Positions 22,975-34,418 of a DNA stretch of 64,000 nt are shown piece by piece. Made by a program: the position numbers and the translations under genes. The stretch lies in NCBI GenBank assembly GCA_009760855.2, contig WPIO01000022.1, positions 4,737,001 to 4,801,000 on the forward strand. Reading direction: 5' to 3'. The notes beneath the pieces were generated by a model. It saw only the letters and a list, made by a program, of their open reading frames with translations, searched no databases and had not been told where the DNA came from. The DNA comes from Cristatella mucedo. Taxonomy: Eukaryota > Bryozoa > Phylactolaemata > Cristatellidae. The first letter of the stretch is position 1; the number at the start of each line of letters is the position of its first letter.

Positions 22975-23680
22975 GGCCACCAGGGGGTGGGTGACCAAGT
23001 GTAGGGACCGGGCAACGTCGTGCATATACTGGCTAGGAATTAGCCAAGACGTTAAGACATTTGTCGATTCCTTCCTGTAACTTCTGCCTAAACAACCAGA
23101 GGAGACAACTGCCACTGATCCACTCATTCCGACACCGTTTCCCACTGTTCCCTGGCAGCAAGTCACTGCCCATCTCTTCGAACAAGGGGGACGACAGCAC
23201 CTGATTGTAATCGACTTTTACTCCCGATATAAGAAAATCACCCCATTATTTAAATCGAGGACCACAGAAGTAGTGGCCGAACTACAGACTATTTTCTCGC
23301 TGAGGCATACCAGAGTAATTGCAGTCTGACAATGGTACACAATTATCATCTCACGAATTAGGTAATTTTTCGAGTCGATGCGGATTCAAGCACGTTACGA
23401 TGTCGATGAGGATTCAAGCACGTTACGACCAGCCCACATTTTCCACACGCGAACGGAGAAGTGGAAAGAGCTCTGCAAGCAGCCCAATCTAATGTGAGGC
23501 AGCCCGATCTGTGCCTCGTTCTGATGGTTCAGAGATCGAAGACTTGCACCTCTACAGGCTTCAGCCCAGCACAACTGATCACGGAACGACAGATTAGGAC
23601 GATGTCACCATCGCCATCATTCTACCCGCCCGCTTCCACCTCTTCAACCCGGCCAACAGGTATTAATGCGGACTGATGGC
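22975..23680 (+). pseudogene. Gypsy integrase, broken
   Basis: Readable pieces are GISQDVKTFVDSFL (about 23035-23080), TVPWQQVTAHLFEQGGRQH (23142-23198), LIVIDFYSRYKKITPL (23200-23250) and SRTTEVVAELQTIFSL (about 23256-23303). The C-terminal TSTGFSPAQLITERQIRT follows (23549-23602). This is the integrase core of gypsy elements (PW...DLFE, DYYSRY, T..VI..L..IF). Stops and indels are present, and the expected second catalytic Asp region (S/TDNG) is corrupted near 23320-23340. Confidence 0.88.
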
Positions 23681-23703
23681 GAAAACAGCTGGAGCACACA
23701 CGC

Positions 23704-23718
23704 AAGGGGGAGGGAAGG
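23704..23718 (+). promoter_or_regulatory. Polypurine tract of the gypsy element
   Basis: AAGGGGGAGGGAAGG lies immediately before the TG of the 3' LTR, exactly where plus-strand DNA synthesis would be primed. Confidence 0.88.
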
Positions 23719-23859
23719 TGAGATAGCAAAGCTACCGGGGCGGAGCTACAATGGCGTGACTAATCTGGAGAGGCCATGCTCGCCCTCCAGTGCGGACAGT
23801 AAACATAAAATGGCTGCCAATAAACGCGTGCTCCATCCGCAAAGCATCTTATCGTTACA
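23719..23859 (+). repeat. 3' LTR of the gypsy element (141 bp)
   Basis: It begins TGAGATAGCA and ends CGTTACA, with AATAAA inside GCTGCCAATAAACG, and is collinear with the 5' LTR. It is followed at once by the target duplication CTAGT. Confidence 0.92.
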
Positions 23860-23864
23860 CTAGT

Positions 23865-24175
23865 CACGGGCAAACCTAATGTTACTCAGAGATTGGAAAG
23901 CCTAACCCTCACTGTAATCTCGGCCAGCATTTGTGTGAATTCCATAGATCTATGGCCACACGAATGCCGTGTGTTCAGTGAATGTAGAAGCAAAGGACCT
24001 AAGATAGCGCCGTCAAAGCAGACGCCATAAATTCTCTGGGAAGTCCCAACTGACTGGCCCAAAACGAGCTCGGCAGATGAGTGCCAGTGGTTTCGTCCAT
24101 GACAGTTCGGATTCCCAGAAGACCGAGCAGTAGAGCAATACACCAAGGAGTCGACGGCTGCAGGCCACTGGAGTT
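23865..24175 (+). mobile_element. Old LINE copy 5, right part, and adjoining LINE debris
   Basis: GGGCAAACCTAATGTTACTC followed by AGAGATTGGAAAGCCTAACC matches LINE copy 1 at 15452-15490, directly continuing the reading broken at 18615. After about 23945 the match ends; the minus strand of 23990-24170 has short LINE-like pieces (GAILGPLLLHSLNTRHS) of uncertain origin. Confidence 0.65.
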
Positions 24176-24351
24176 ATCGTTGTAGGCATTCGACCTTGCC
24201 AGTGGCAGTAGGATCACTTGTGCTCGGGGGGGGGATGCTCCGCAGGATCTCGCTCTCAGGCGATAGGCTCATTGGAAATTTGCGGCGTCGCTTCACGGGA
24301 AGCATTCCAATTGTTCTCTCAGATTTCTGGACCGATCTCAGAGCTCTGACT

Positions 24352-25566
24352 TTCTCCACTCTTTGCCGCGTCTGCTTGAGCGGACTGATATTCGCAGGTG
24401 GCCGGCTTCCTCGATTTGTCCCCAGATAAAGACAGGGCGTAGCCAGGATTTTTTTGTTCGGGCCAAACGACCTAGAGGGTCCTAGTAAAAGGTACGGGAT
24501 TTCTGTCTGAAATCGGCTCCGAAAAGTTATGCATCTTCTCAAAAAATGTTTAGTGTAACGATTTTAATTGGTATTTTATTTTTCCCCTCAACTCTTAGCT
24601 AAACTCTTGAAAATGTTTGGGAATTCTATAGCTCGAAGGCTAAGCGCATGCCACCCTCACACCTCTGTCGACAAACTAAAAAGAAATGCGTGTCCTACTT
24701 GAAGAGCCTGAGGCAGCAGGCCGTAGGAATCGTTGCTCGGCCTCAAGCCTCTTTCGACATGTCGTAAAAGCGTTACCTATTGAGTAGCTCGACAAACGTA
24801 GACATAGGCATCCAATAATGGTAGCCCTTGAAAAAATGATTACCAACCGCTCAGACTCCAAATCTGTTGAGGACCCTATAATTTCCGGTAAGTCATAATA
24901 ATAATAATAATAATAATAATGCACTTGATAAAGCGCCCTCAGAGAACTTAATCTCTTTCTAGGCAGAGTAATAATAGTAGGTAATCCGGGAAAGAATATC
25001 ATCAGAATGCTGACGTTTGCTGCGAATCCAGCGTCGCTCTGCTCATGAGATATTCTTACCGGCTCCAGCAAGCCGATCAAAGTTCTTCATTCGCTAGGTT
25101 CTTCGGCAGAATTCCCAAGTGGTCGTCTTCTGCTCTCTAAAGCGATGACGAAGACGGGAGGTGGGAGGCAGTGGCCTCCGTGCCTGCTGTTTGAGCTGCC
25201 ACGGGGTAGCACGATACCTGTACTAGAACTACTGTGAGGGCGGGGTGGCGACCGGCAGAGGTTTACATCAAAGAACGAACTTCGTCAAAGCCTAGCATCT
25301 AACCGGGCAATTAATTGCCTGTCCCGTGTGTCCGTTACTTGATTTCTTACATTTAAACGCGTCGCAACCATTTACCGTTGCTGAAACTCTTGTAAATCCC
25401 TCTTCAGCCGGAACACCGGCATCCAACGCAGGCTGTGCCCGTTAGAGAGCAGTATCGCCAAGAATATAGCCTGCTCAGGTTCCGATTGACATCAAATATG
25501 GCAGAAGCTGGACCTTTCCCCCATTCTTTGCTGCGTCTGCTTGAGCGGACTGACATTCGCTGATGG
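24352..25566. repeat. Dispersed repeat pair (about 55 bp, two copies) with intervening DNA
   Basis: A segment with GCGTCTGCTTGAGCGGACTG occurs at about 24352-24406 and again at about 25511-25566. Between them are a LINE 3' end (24895-24970) and, near 24432, GGGCGTAGCCAGGATTTTTT, a string I associate with a widespread animal interspersed repeat. No gene was recognised in 24200-26540. Confidence 0.5.
24895..24970 (-). repeat. Detached LINE 3' end with (AAT)n
   Basis: Plus strand: nine AAT units, then TGCACTTGATAAAGCGCCCT and CAGAGAACTTAATCTCTTTC. This is the reverse complement of the LINE 3' stem-loop. Confidence 0.85.
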
Positions 25567-25734
25567 CAGGTTTTCCCTGGTAAGGCAAGTCGACGGAGCA
25601 GGCCAACAAAGTAAAAATATTGCCAATATTAGAAAAAAATTATATAAGAAAAAGGAAAAATATAATTTGAAACGAGTAAAACACCTACAAGTCAAAACAA
25701 AACACCATCTGCTTGTAAGTTTCATGCATCCATG

Positions 25735-25806
25735 AAGTCCTAGAAAGAGTTTGAGTTCTCTGATTGTGCTTTACAAGTGTATTGTTATTGCAATTATTAT
25801 TCTAAC
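25735..25806 (+). repeat. Detached LINE 3' end
   Basis: CCTAGAAAGAGTTTGAGTTC, TCTGATTGTGCTTTACAAGT and then ATT units; a diverged copy of the LINE terminus. Confidence 0.7.
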
Positions 25807-25922
25807 TATTATGTGTCATCTTATAGCATCTGGAAGCCCATTGGTCGGTTACTTGCCCCTTGGTCACCTCTCATTCGTGTTGAGTCGTGTTAGTTCCGGG
25901 TTAGAGAGAAAGAGAAAAACAG

Positions 25923-26043
<121 letters not shown>

Positions 26044-26550
26044 TCAGTGGTAGATATGAAGTTGACTTTTAGTAAGAAAGAGTACATGATGACTAATCGG
26101 TATACCTTGAAGGAAAAAGATTTAAATTTTTTACGGCCTTGTTCTGGTGGGAGCACACAGTGAGCCGACCCTGCAGCCAGATTGCAGCCATTATCAGATT
26201 AAGCAAGAACCTGCCTGCTGACACGTGTAGTCTGAGAGACTTGTGCATAAGCTTGGTAGATGGACCTGAGCCACACCTAGATGTTTCACGATTGATGGCT
26301 GAGCGATTTACCCACCCAGGCAGGTGTGCCAATGAGTTGGATCCGCTTGGGCCGCTGCCAGCTGGGTGTTTCGGTCGCGTAGGCAGCTGGCTTTTCCAGT
26401 GAAGTCACCAGCCAGGTGTACCCTACAGAAGCACGGAATGGTCCGTTGCTCGCCAGCTCATCCTAGAGAGAGCATTCTGTTAGCTTCACATCCTTGATCT
26501 CTTTCAGCGGTCTAGAGGTTCTGCTTCCATGCTACTCACTACATCAACTG

Positions 26551-26697
26551 CTCTCCTGACTCAGTTATGCTTTCCACTTTCTCTTTGTTGAGTGAGATGA
26601 AGTCTGTTGGCTACCGAATGCGTACCGAAAGCCGCTTAGGCTGTGAGTAGCGCTATACAAAACTCTCCTGTGTAACATCCACAGAGTCTTTATGGCT
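26551..26697 (+). repeat. Dispersed 3'-end-like repeat, copy 1
   Basis: CTCTCCTGACTC..., TGAGATGAAGTCTGTTGGCT, TGCGTACCGAAAGCCGCTTA and GCGCTATACAAAACTCTC. The same order occurs at 56084-56228. The GCGCTATACAAA ending suggests the 3' end of another L2-like LINE or its SINE. Confidence 0.8.
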
Positions 26698-26699
26698 TT

Positions 26700-29195
26700 G
26701 TAGAGTTACAGACGGATACACATTACATTACATACATGAGACGTGAGCGGTGGCATCGGCCCTATGTAGGCAATTTTAGCCTCTGCAGATAACCTCTTCG
26801 GTCTGCAGGTAACTCCAGCCTCTACTACTGGGGGGGGGCTGTGTCAGACGGATATACATTACATACAGTACTGTACAGACGGATATAAATTACATTGCAT
26901 TTCATTAGATTCACGTCTTTGGCGGGTATATTAAGGGTTGCTAGCTTGCTGGGGGAGTTGCATGTGTACAGTTTGCATTGCTTGTGAATAAAGTCGTTTC
27001 TCAAAAGCAAGCAAGAGTGATCGAGGATGCAGTCCTGCAGCACGACAAGGCAGCTCTCTGCTGACAGCCGAAGCAGCTTTGCGCTGCACACGGCCAAAGC
27101 CGAATGCACTTTTCACTGTGGTGGAGGCAACCGTCGGTTTTTTTTAGCTGTATGAAAAGCTGGACTGTCTAAGGCCAGCTGTGCTTTCCTCGCACTTGCC
27201 TGTGAATTCCATCGCTCGGCAACTTCCGGAGTCACAGGAGCTACAGGTGTTACAATCCACTCTGTTCTGCGACGTGCCCTGCTGCAGCTGCTGCTGCTGG
27301 GTTTTCCAGCCTCTCAGTCCATTCGTGGAAGCTGTTGCGGCTACCAATATCCCCGAAGACGCGCGTGTAATCACCGAACGTGTGCTTACAGTGCCTTGTA
27401 CACGCGAGAGATGCTTGGAGTGATGCCGGCGTTTCCTTCAAGGCTTTGCCAAACCTGAGCTCTCAAAACCGTCAGGTGGACGGTGCTGTCAGCAAACGCA
27501 GGCGTCTGCTGCCATTCAATGCCTATACCTTGGGCTCTACTGGCTGCTTGCTGGCGGCTGGTTGCTTGCAAGCAGCTGTGGCAAGAGGCCAGGAGCCAGG
27601 CCCAGAGTGAGATCCGTGGATTGCTCCCGCTTATCTCTCTGCTGCTGCGGCCGTGGGAGTCGATGCAGAGCCAGAGCCGGGCATCTCTCCACTGCACTCC
27701 GAGGGTTGCCTCCGCTCTCGCAAAGACTGCCGAGCAGCCTCTGGCATAGACGCATGGTCGTTTTTGCATTTCACGCCGTGCAAGGACTGCAGTGAACTCG
27801 ACGAGATCGAGTTTATAGAGTGTCAAACCAAGCCTTGCCCAACCCCGAGGACCAATCGACGCAATGACCACAGCAGGGAGAGACAGCTTGACAGGGTGAA
27901 TGAAGTTACTCCCTGCCTCGTTCCAGAAACAACGAGCCGAGACGTCCCGAGAGAAGACTCAGCGAGACTCTCCGGGCAAGGCTATCCTCGAGATGGCTAT
28001 AAACGGCCTTGCTGCTCTGCCATTCTTTCCTGCCAGTGCAGCAGCTGGCACCGGGTTTGGCAGTCTGCCACCTACTGGAGCCGACCCTTGCCCCCACCCC
28101 TTACTAGCCCAGCAGAACTGCCAGTCCTGGGGGATGAGGAGGGGGTGGCAGCTTGGTCTAGCTCTGCATGGTGGCTCATCGGCTGTGTAGGCATCGTCGG
28201 GCAGCCTACTCGACTGGCCAAGATGTCACCACAACCGGTCAACACCGGTAACACTCCTGGCCAGCAACCCCTGTCTGAAACGTCCTGCCGGCATTAGAGG
28301 CATGAAAATAGCTAGCGCTCTTCAGAACGTCTGCCAACTGCCAAGAACTGGGCTTGCACTGGTAGCAACGATGCTGGTCCAGGCCGAGTCACAGTCACGC
28401 GCTGTGACCGAGCAGTCAGTCACTGCCGCGAGAGGCAATTTAACCTCGATGCAGCTCGAGCTTCGGCTCGTCTGTCACGCTGCCACCATCATCGTCAGCT
28501 GATGCCTGACAAAGGTGTGGTACGGACCAGACTCACTGCAAGCTGCTGCCACCACCCTCCTCTGCTGCACCTACTACGGTGGATCGGCAGAGCCGGGACC
28601 GGCAGCTGGTCCCAAGCAGCCTGGTCCCGGCCGGCAGCTTGCTACTGCTCACTCTGCTTTGCAAGGTGCAAGGCTCTGCAATTGGGCAACAGGCTGGTGC
28701 ACAGAGCACCAGCCTGCAGCAGCTACGACTGTTCTGTTGGCTATTTTGGCAAACTTTTTTGGAATCGTGTGGCAGTCAGCAGACTGTGCGCATGCAAAAG
28801 ATGACAGCTGACCACGGCGGGCAGCATGCTGCACACGTTGAGTTGATACCTCTAGCCTTATTTGCAGTTTTCAAAGGTTTCCACACACAATACGAGCACA
28901 ATTGTCAGGGCCAACGGAAGCATTCCCTGCCAGCAGTCCCTATATCAATCCCTCTGTTGCCTTCAATGGCAGACACTCCAAGCCCAGCTGTAGCTCGGGT
29001 TATCGAAAGCATCATGCGATAACCTAGTTTGTTCTACAGCCATTCAAATCGGCCAGTCGTTCGACCAATACATAAGAAGCCAAAATTGGATTCCGATGTA
29101 CTAGCCAAGTATTACACAGTCTCTATCTCTTCATTTTTTGTTCGAAAACCTCGAAAAAGTAGACTTTAATCATTTCATGAGTTCGCGGGGTGCAC
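26700..29195. other. Stretch without a recognised gene
   Basis: It contains the longest non-repeat open frame of the window (27653-28297, plus, 214 codons; Cys-rich start, FTPCKDC...ECQTKPCP). Overlapping minus frames of similar length and strong local CAG/CTG bias mean it may be open by composition. I recognise no domain in either strand. Confidence 0.4.
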
Positions 29196-29199
29196 AGCC

Positions 29200-29420
29200 G
29201 GGGAGGATTTGTCAGAAAAATCGAAGCTGATTCAAACTGAAAGCACCGCCCTTCGCGTGACAAATGACTTCCTAGATAGCAAGGATCACAGCCTCGAGTG
29301 CTCTCTCTTGGCAGTGGAGAGCGCCTTCGATGAGGTCAGGGATGCCGGCGAGCCGGCGCTGCCATCTGCTATGCACTCTTTGACCTCCAGACTCAGCCTT
29401 GGGCATCATTGTCCCACGTG
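29200..29420 (+). mobile_element. LINE reverse-transcriptase fragment
   Basis: IQTESTALRVTNDFL, LECSLLAVESAFDEVRDAG and MHSLTSRLSLGHHC correspond in order to HSTESALLRVYNDLL, VSLLVLLDLSAAFDTIDH and LSSRLGITG of LINE copy 1. It is heavily decayed and directly followed by a SINE-A. Confidence 0.72.
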
Positions 29421-29426
29421 TGCAGT

Positions 29427-29578
29427 GCTGGTTTGGCCAAGTGGTTAAGGTGCTCGCCCCGACCGAGGTCTGACCGAGGTCGCGAGCTCAAGTCCCGTGG
29501 CAGATGTGAAAAAATGCCTGAATAGAGATTAAGTTCTCTTAGGACACTATACAAATGAATTATATGAATTATATTACT
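29427..29578 (+). mobile_element. SINE-A, tRNA-derived
   Basis: GCTGGTTTGGCCAAGTGGTT and AAGG (A-box), GAGCTCAAGTCCC (B-box), AGAGATTAAGTTCTCTTAGG, ACACTATACAAATGAATTAT. Full-length layout. Confidence 0.87.
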
Positions 29579-30451
29579 ATATTAACGTGCACCTCCTTCG
29601 AGCACTGCGCAGGGTGCGCAGCTGAGGATTATGCTGGCTCGTGGAGCCACATGCGCCGGCTTGCTTGTGAAGACGAGTTTGCGCAAGGATACTCCGGGGA
29701 CGATCCCAGCCATGGCTGGCGGAAACAGGGCACGAACCTCTGTTGCTGACCTTGTTAGACCCGCCAGGTCGGAGTGGAGTCAATTCAAGCGAGTGTCAAG
29801 TGCACCAAGTAGAACAAAATATGGCCGACAAGCGCCTCGCAGCCTGGCAGCTGTTGCCTGGCCACGGATGGTTTTGCGAACAATAGTCCCATCCAGACTA
29901 CGGGTCTCACTCGGCCTGCTTTTCCTGGCCTGGCGGTTCATCCACCATGCTAGTGGCCGTGCTGCTGCTGCCAGTGGGATTCACCGGAAGCCGGTCGTTC
30001 GCGTGCAGCCGGCTGTCGATCGAGCATGAGGTGTGCCAAGTGGTTAGCTAATAGTGGCAGTCTACCACGGCAGTCACACAACTTGGTTCTCGGCTGCCTA
30101 ATTAGGGCTCTTGCGGTCACGTGTCTCGGGGGGGGGGTCTTGCCACACCGGGTCATCGAGACAACTGCTCAGAAGCTGCAATCGGTGTGAAGGTGCCGTT
30201 TGATAAACAAAACCATGACCGAAACCATGGCTGGCAGAAACCAACCCGGAAGAAGGCAACGAAATACTCGGCTGTAGGCCAGTCACACACTGGCCCGCTG
30301 CTACTGGCCAGCCGTGGTCGGGCCTTTGCAGATGGAGCAGCAGTCTGCAATACTGCGGCTCTGTATCTCGAAGGCTCTCGCCGACTCGGGAAGCCGTGTC
30401 ATCTCTACTCCTGACCTGAGAGTCCAGAGTGCAACCCTGCAATCCCAGCAT

Positions 30452-30602
30452 GCTGGTTTGGCCCAGTGGTGCTCGCCCAGACCAAGGTGAATGTATTTGA
30501 TAACCAAGGTCGTGGGCTCGAGTCCCGTGGCATATGTGAAGTGCCTGAATAGAGATTAAGCTCTCATAGGAAGCTATACAAAGGAATTATATTTTTTTAT
30601 TT
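30452..30602 (+). mobile_element. SINE-A, tRNA-derived
   Basis: GCTGGTTTGGCCCAGTGG, a gap in the A-box region, GGGCTCGAGTCCC, CATATGTGAAGTGCC, AGAGATTAAGCTCTCATAGG, AAGCTATACAAAGGAATTAT. It is slightly deleted in the head. Confidence 0.85.
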
Positions 30603-30718
30603 ATAGGTGAGGGAACTACCAGTTAGTGAGCTAATCTGCCAGTATAAATGTGTTAACCAGCCACTTTTTATTTAATACATCATTTTACAGTGTACCGACT
30701 GAATATGTACATGAACAT

Positions 30719-30863
<145 letters not shown>

Positions 30864-30899
30864 TGAAACGTTGGCTTGCACTATCAGCCAGATTATGAT

Positions 30900-32580
30900 T
30901 ACCGAGCTATTATTACCGGTTCCTGAATCATAATGACAAGGAACCTGTTATGTCATAATATATGGCTAGGCTGAACAAAAATAGCAACTTACGTAATGCA
31001 GTGGGCTTGTGTTTTGAGCTACAAGCCAGGCAGTTGAATTATGCTTTGATATCGAACGAGCGCTGTTGTACGCCACAGCTTCACAGTGCGTGCAGCTCTC
31101 TGTCGTGTAGGCAGCTCCACGAGTCACGTGGATCACGTGGGCACGTGCTATCATCCGAAGGTCCGGTATTATTGCCAGCAGTGGCCTTATCGACTTAGCC
31201 CAGCATCGACTAATTCAGCCGCGGCAGCGTGCACTAGCGCATCGCTAGCCACGATGTCGGCCTGCGGCCAGCGTTCACCGGAACAGACCCTGTAACCCGA
31301 CTTCGATTCCGTGCACCTTCGGCTCTGTCGGCCGTGCTGCAAAAAAGGCTCTCTATATTGTGTGGCCCACTTAACTGTGAGCCTTTTTTATGCTGACGTC
31401 TGCATGTCCGCGTGCAGTAATTAGGGCGCACCAGGACTTGCATGGCAGCACAGCGAGCCTGGCTTTCTTTCAGCCGCGTGTCCTCGGCCCCTCTCGATGC
31501 TCACGATGGGAAAGTGGTCAGAGATGAGGCTCGCTGAAGCAACAGCATGTCAAGCCTTCTCCCTCTTTGCACATTTGACCCTGGATCTTAACCCAGCGGC
31601 AAGGTGATTGCTCGTTACGACCAAGGTCGTGGTTTGATTTCAGCAGTGGTCGATCCTTTACTGCCCACGCCAGGCAGTTGTGATAACAGGGAAGGGTCTT
31701 CTGCCACTATATAAATGAGGCTTTTAAATCAGTCTTGACCATTTTTCACTCCCCAAAGAAATCAGAATTAACAATCTATGTGTTACGGCTCTCATGGCAT
31801 TCAATTTGCACTTCGCCTTGTACCTTATGTTGTAACAGGCTGTATTGTTCACTGTGCTTCACCGACGGCTCTCTCCACTAGGCTCAGCTCTCTGCCACCG
31901 TCCAGCTTCACCTTGCACCTGCTCGTAGTAACTAGAGCATCAGCAGTGAGCCTGTATCTCCAGCTTCCCCGTGCACAGCTGCAGCATATACAGCTCTCGG
32001 CCAGCAGGGATCACAGCTACCAGGTCTTTGAGCACGAACACGGACAGGTGCCAGGGAGACCTCCACTCCATTCCGCAATCGAAACACTGCTCAGTTCACA
32101 CTGCCCACGTGATTGCACCTGTTGGCTCGGCCTCCTCTCTGCCAGTATTGCGTCATGTCACGATGACACGGGATCGAGCTTCGCCGACATGTGTGACATG
32201 CATGAGCTGCCGGAGTCGACCGAACGGCTGCGCTGGCGCTTGACTCCGCGAAGCACACTCCAGCTCACGGTGAGAGACAAGGCTGAGGAGGCTTTAGAGC
32301 ACCCACGATGGAGTGCTAAAGCCATTTTATAACGCTATTTCTGTCTGCTTACGAATCAACGCAAGTGGGAATCTCCTGCCTGATGCCACACCCAGCCCAG
32401 ATTTTTGCACGAGCTCACGGATACTGAGCTCCATCTTGTCTTGCTGGTGCTTCAGCTGAGCTGAATTATGGAGCTCCACCCGGAGCAGCAGTGCCAGCCG
32501 CAGTGCCGCAGAACAATGGCCGCCAGAAAGCGAGCGACCGGAGCGAGCCCTGTTGATCCGTTGCTGCTGCATGTCAGCCC
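30900..32580. other. Stretch without a recognised gene
   Basis: Apart from a SINE-B at about 31590-31735 I see only chance open frames. The minus-strand frame ending at 32586 is a possible but weak terminal exon of the candidate gene at 34-40 kb (see findings). Confidence 0.4.
31590..31735 (+). mobile_element. SINE-B copy
   Basis: GGCAAGGTGATTGCTCGTTA, GACCAAGGTCGTGGTTTGAT (B-box region), GATCCTTTACTGCCCAC, GGTCTTCTGCCACTATATAA, ATGAGGCTTTTAAATCAGTC. Same module order as the 19.4 kb copy. Confidence 0.72.
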
Positions 32581-33034
32581 AAATTTCAGGCAGCAGTAGT
32601 GGCCGATGCCAACAAGCAGGCCCCCCACCACCCGGCACGAACTCGAAATACGTCGAGCGGCGACCGACGGCCTGGATGCGAGGCATGTCGAGAACGGCGG
32701 TGAAGTGCATTCGCTATAATCGGTAGAAAAAGCAAAGTTGCCACTGATAGATGGCTGCTGCTGCTGTGGCTGCGGCGCTGGCGGAGCAGCACTGCACCTC
32801 GAGCCATGCCACGACGACGATGATGATGATGGCGGTGATGATGACGGCAATGCTGCCCTACTGCAGCGATCGTCCAACGAGAGCTGTTTAGGCGTGTCTA
32901 AGTGTGCGTGATGTGGATGACCTCGCGCAACAACACGTCGAGGATCAAGCCTGCAACAGACAGTGAGGCGTCAGGCCCTGCGGTATCAGTCGGTATCAGC
33001 GGCTCGCTGCTCGATGCAGCACTCGGATCAATAG

Positions 33035-33150
33035 TGCCAGATAATAATAATAACGATAACAATGGTAGCAATAATAATAATAATAATACATTTGCGTACC
33101 GCCCCCTAGAACTTAATCTCTTTCTAGGCACTTTGTATGCACGGTGAAAC
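33035..33150 (-). repeat. Detached LINE 3' end with (AAT)n
   Basis: AAT-rich run then CCGCCCCCTAGAACTTAATC and TCTTTCTAGGCACTTTG; reverse complement of the LINE terminus with part of the stem lost. Confidence 0.78.
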
Positions 33151-34276
33151 ATGAGGGGGGCTTTCCGGCTCTGCAGCTGCTGCCCAACTTTCAAGCTGCT
33201 TCATTTGTACACAACGGACCGGTCATCCGACATTCCAAAGGCTGGCTAAGGGTGAGTGCTCAGGCACTCGTCGGCCTGGCTGAAGTGTGGGGGCCCAGGC
33301 TGCCTCAACTCAAGAAGTTGCAGCAGTTAAGGCCCGCCCCCTTGAAAGGGAATCCCTGCACGAGCTGAGAGTGCAGACTAGCTCCCTTGATTTAGAATAG
33401 TGCCTAGATTGATCGAAAATTAAGTGGACAGCTGTAAAGATGAGGCCAAAAAGATGCAGGCAGTTCGTTATTATTGGCAGTGCCTAGAATGATGACAGCC
33501 GATGAGTGATGAACGACGACCCTAATTAGTGAGCTGCCCCATTGTTTGATGAAGCTATAGAGGCCACTGGTTCGGCACGTTCAGGATCCATTTCCAGAGG
33601 AGGGGCTGCGACTTTATTTTTCGAGTTGCTTAAGAGCTTAAGCTTAAGCTTAAGAGCACAGTCCCGGCAGATTTTGAAGAGAAGGCCTTGACTTTAGATC
33701 TCGTATCTTCAGGTCAAGATGTATCCCTTATGCCAAAACATTGGCTATTCCCTTGCAAGCAGTTTTAGGAAAAGGAAAAAAATAGCCAGTTTGGTCGTTC
33801 TCCGAGAGGTGCGGGTGACCAAATGCCACTGCATTTATGACCGCAGCATTGCAGCAGCAGCATTGACTCAGCATTGAGCTCAATTTCAGTTTCCTTCTGC
33901 CTGTCTCCTTTGGCAAGGTGGTTCGACTCAGGGTCTCAGGGGGCCACTCAAGGGGCCACTGACCCCTTCAAAAACCTTTTCCATGCCTGATAGTATAATC
34001 GGAGTCTTGCTGTCTCCGGTAGTGCCCGGAATTGCTCCAGCTTGCGATTTCGTTGATAATCGAAAGCACGAGCTGCATTAGCTAATAGCCGATTGCAATA
34101 TCAGCTGGGCTGCTGCTGAGTTGCTGTCGGGCGCTCCATACATTTAAGCAGCAGTTGTTTCCCCTCTCTGCTGTACAGTGACCATGGCCTTGGCTCGGGT
34201 TGGGACGTCGGAGGCAGCAGCTCGCAGAGCGAGGCAGAGCAGCGGGTGCAGCAGTGCGGGAGCAGCAGCAGCTCAC

Positions 34277-34418
34277 AGTCTAAGAAGCTCTCGCCGAAGT
34301 CGTGCCTCCGCGAGCTCCTCTGCGCCTCGGAGCACTCGTCGTCGTGTGCCGCCAGCAGAGCCAGCAGGTACTCAGCCTGCAGTGTGTCTACGAATAAGTC
34401 GGCAGCTAGCTCAGACAC
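34277..34418 (-). CDS. Candidate exon 4 of an unrecognised gene
   Basis: Minus strand, preceded by TTTTTTTTAG (acceptor) and followed by GACT|GTGAGC (donor). It codes for VSELAADLFVDTLQAEYLLA, then LLAAHDDECSEAQRSS and RRHDFGESFLD. It starts in phase 0, matching the end of the candidate exon at 36649-36859 (AHRE|VSEL), and ends one base into a codon. The first part would be an amphipathic helix. No family is recognised. An alternative is chance openness in CTG-rich DNA, though this segment is not low-complexity. Confidence 0.33.

Larger units (their letters stand above)
18616..23864 (+). mobile_element. Ty3/gypsy LTR retrotransposon, full architecture, inactive
   Basis: Order: target duplication CTAGT (18616-18620), 5' LTR, leader, gag (ATG at 19014), CCHC-type knuckle, protease, reverse transcriptase, RNase H, integrase, polypurine tract (23704-23718), 3' LTR, target duplication CTAGT (23860-23864). 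The target is old LINE copy 5: the sequence left of 18616 and right of 23864 joins into one LINE reading (compare 15440-15480). Gag and pol resemble the animal 'K02A2.6-like' gypsy group. All coding parts carry stops, frameshifts and altered catalytic residues, and later insertions interrupt it: SPIN at 18788, SINE-B at about 19441, and a pogo-like repeat at about 22020. Confidence 0.95.

Noticed and set aside
28579-29022. 147-codon plus-strand ORF with a hydrophobic, signal-like N-terminus
   Set aside because: Leu-rich because of CTG/TGC composition; no cleavage-site context, domain or neighbouring exon supports it.
32586-32877. Minus-strand Ser-rich ORF as a stand-alone gene
   Set aside because: It is driven by GAT/CAG-type simple sequence (poly-Ser, poly-Gln). 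At most 32706-32586 could be a terminal exon of the 34-40 kb candidate.
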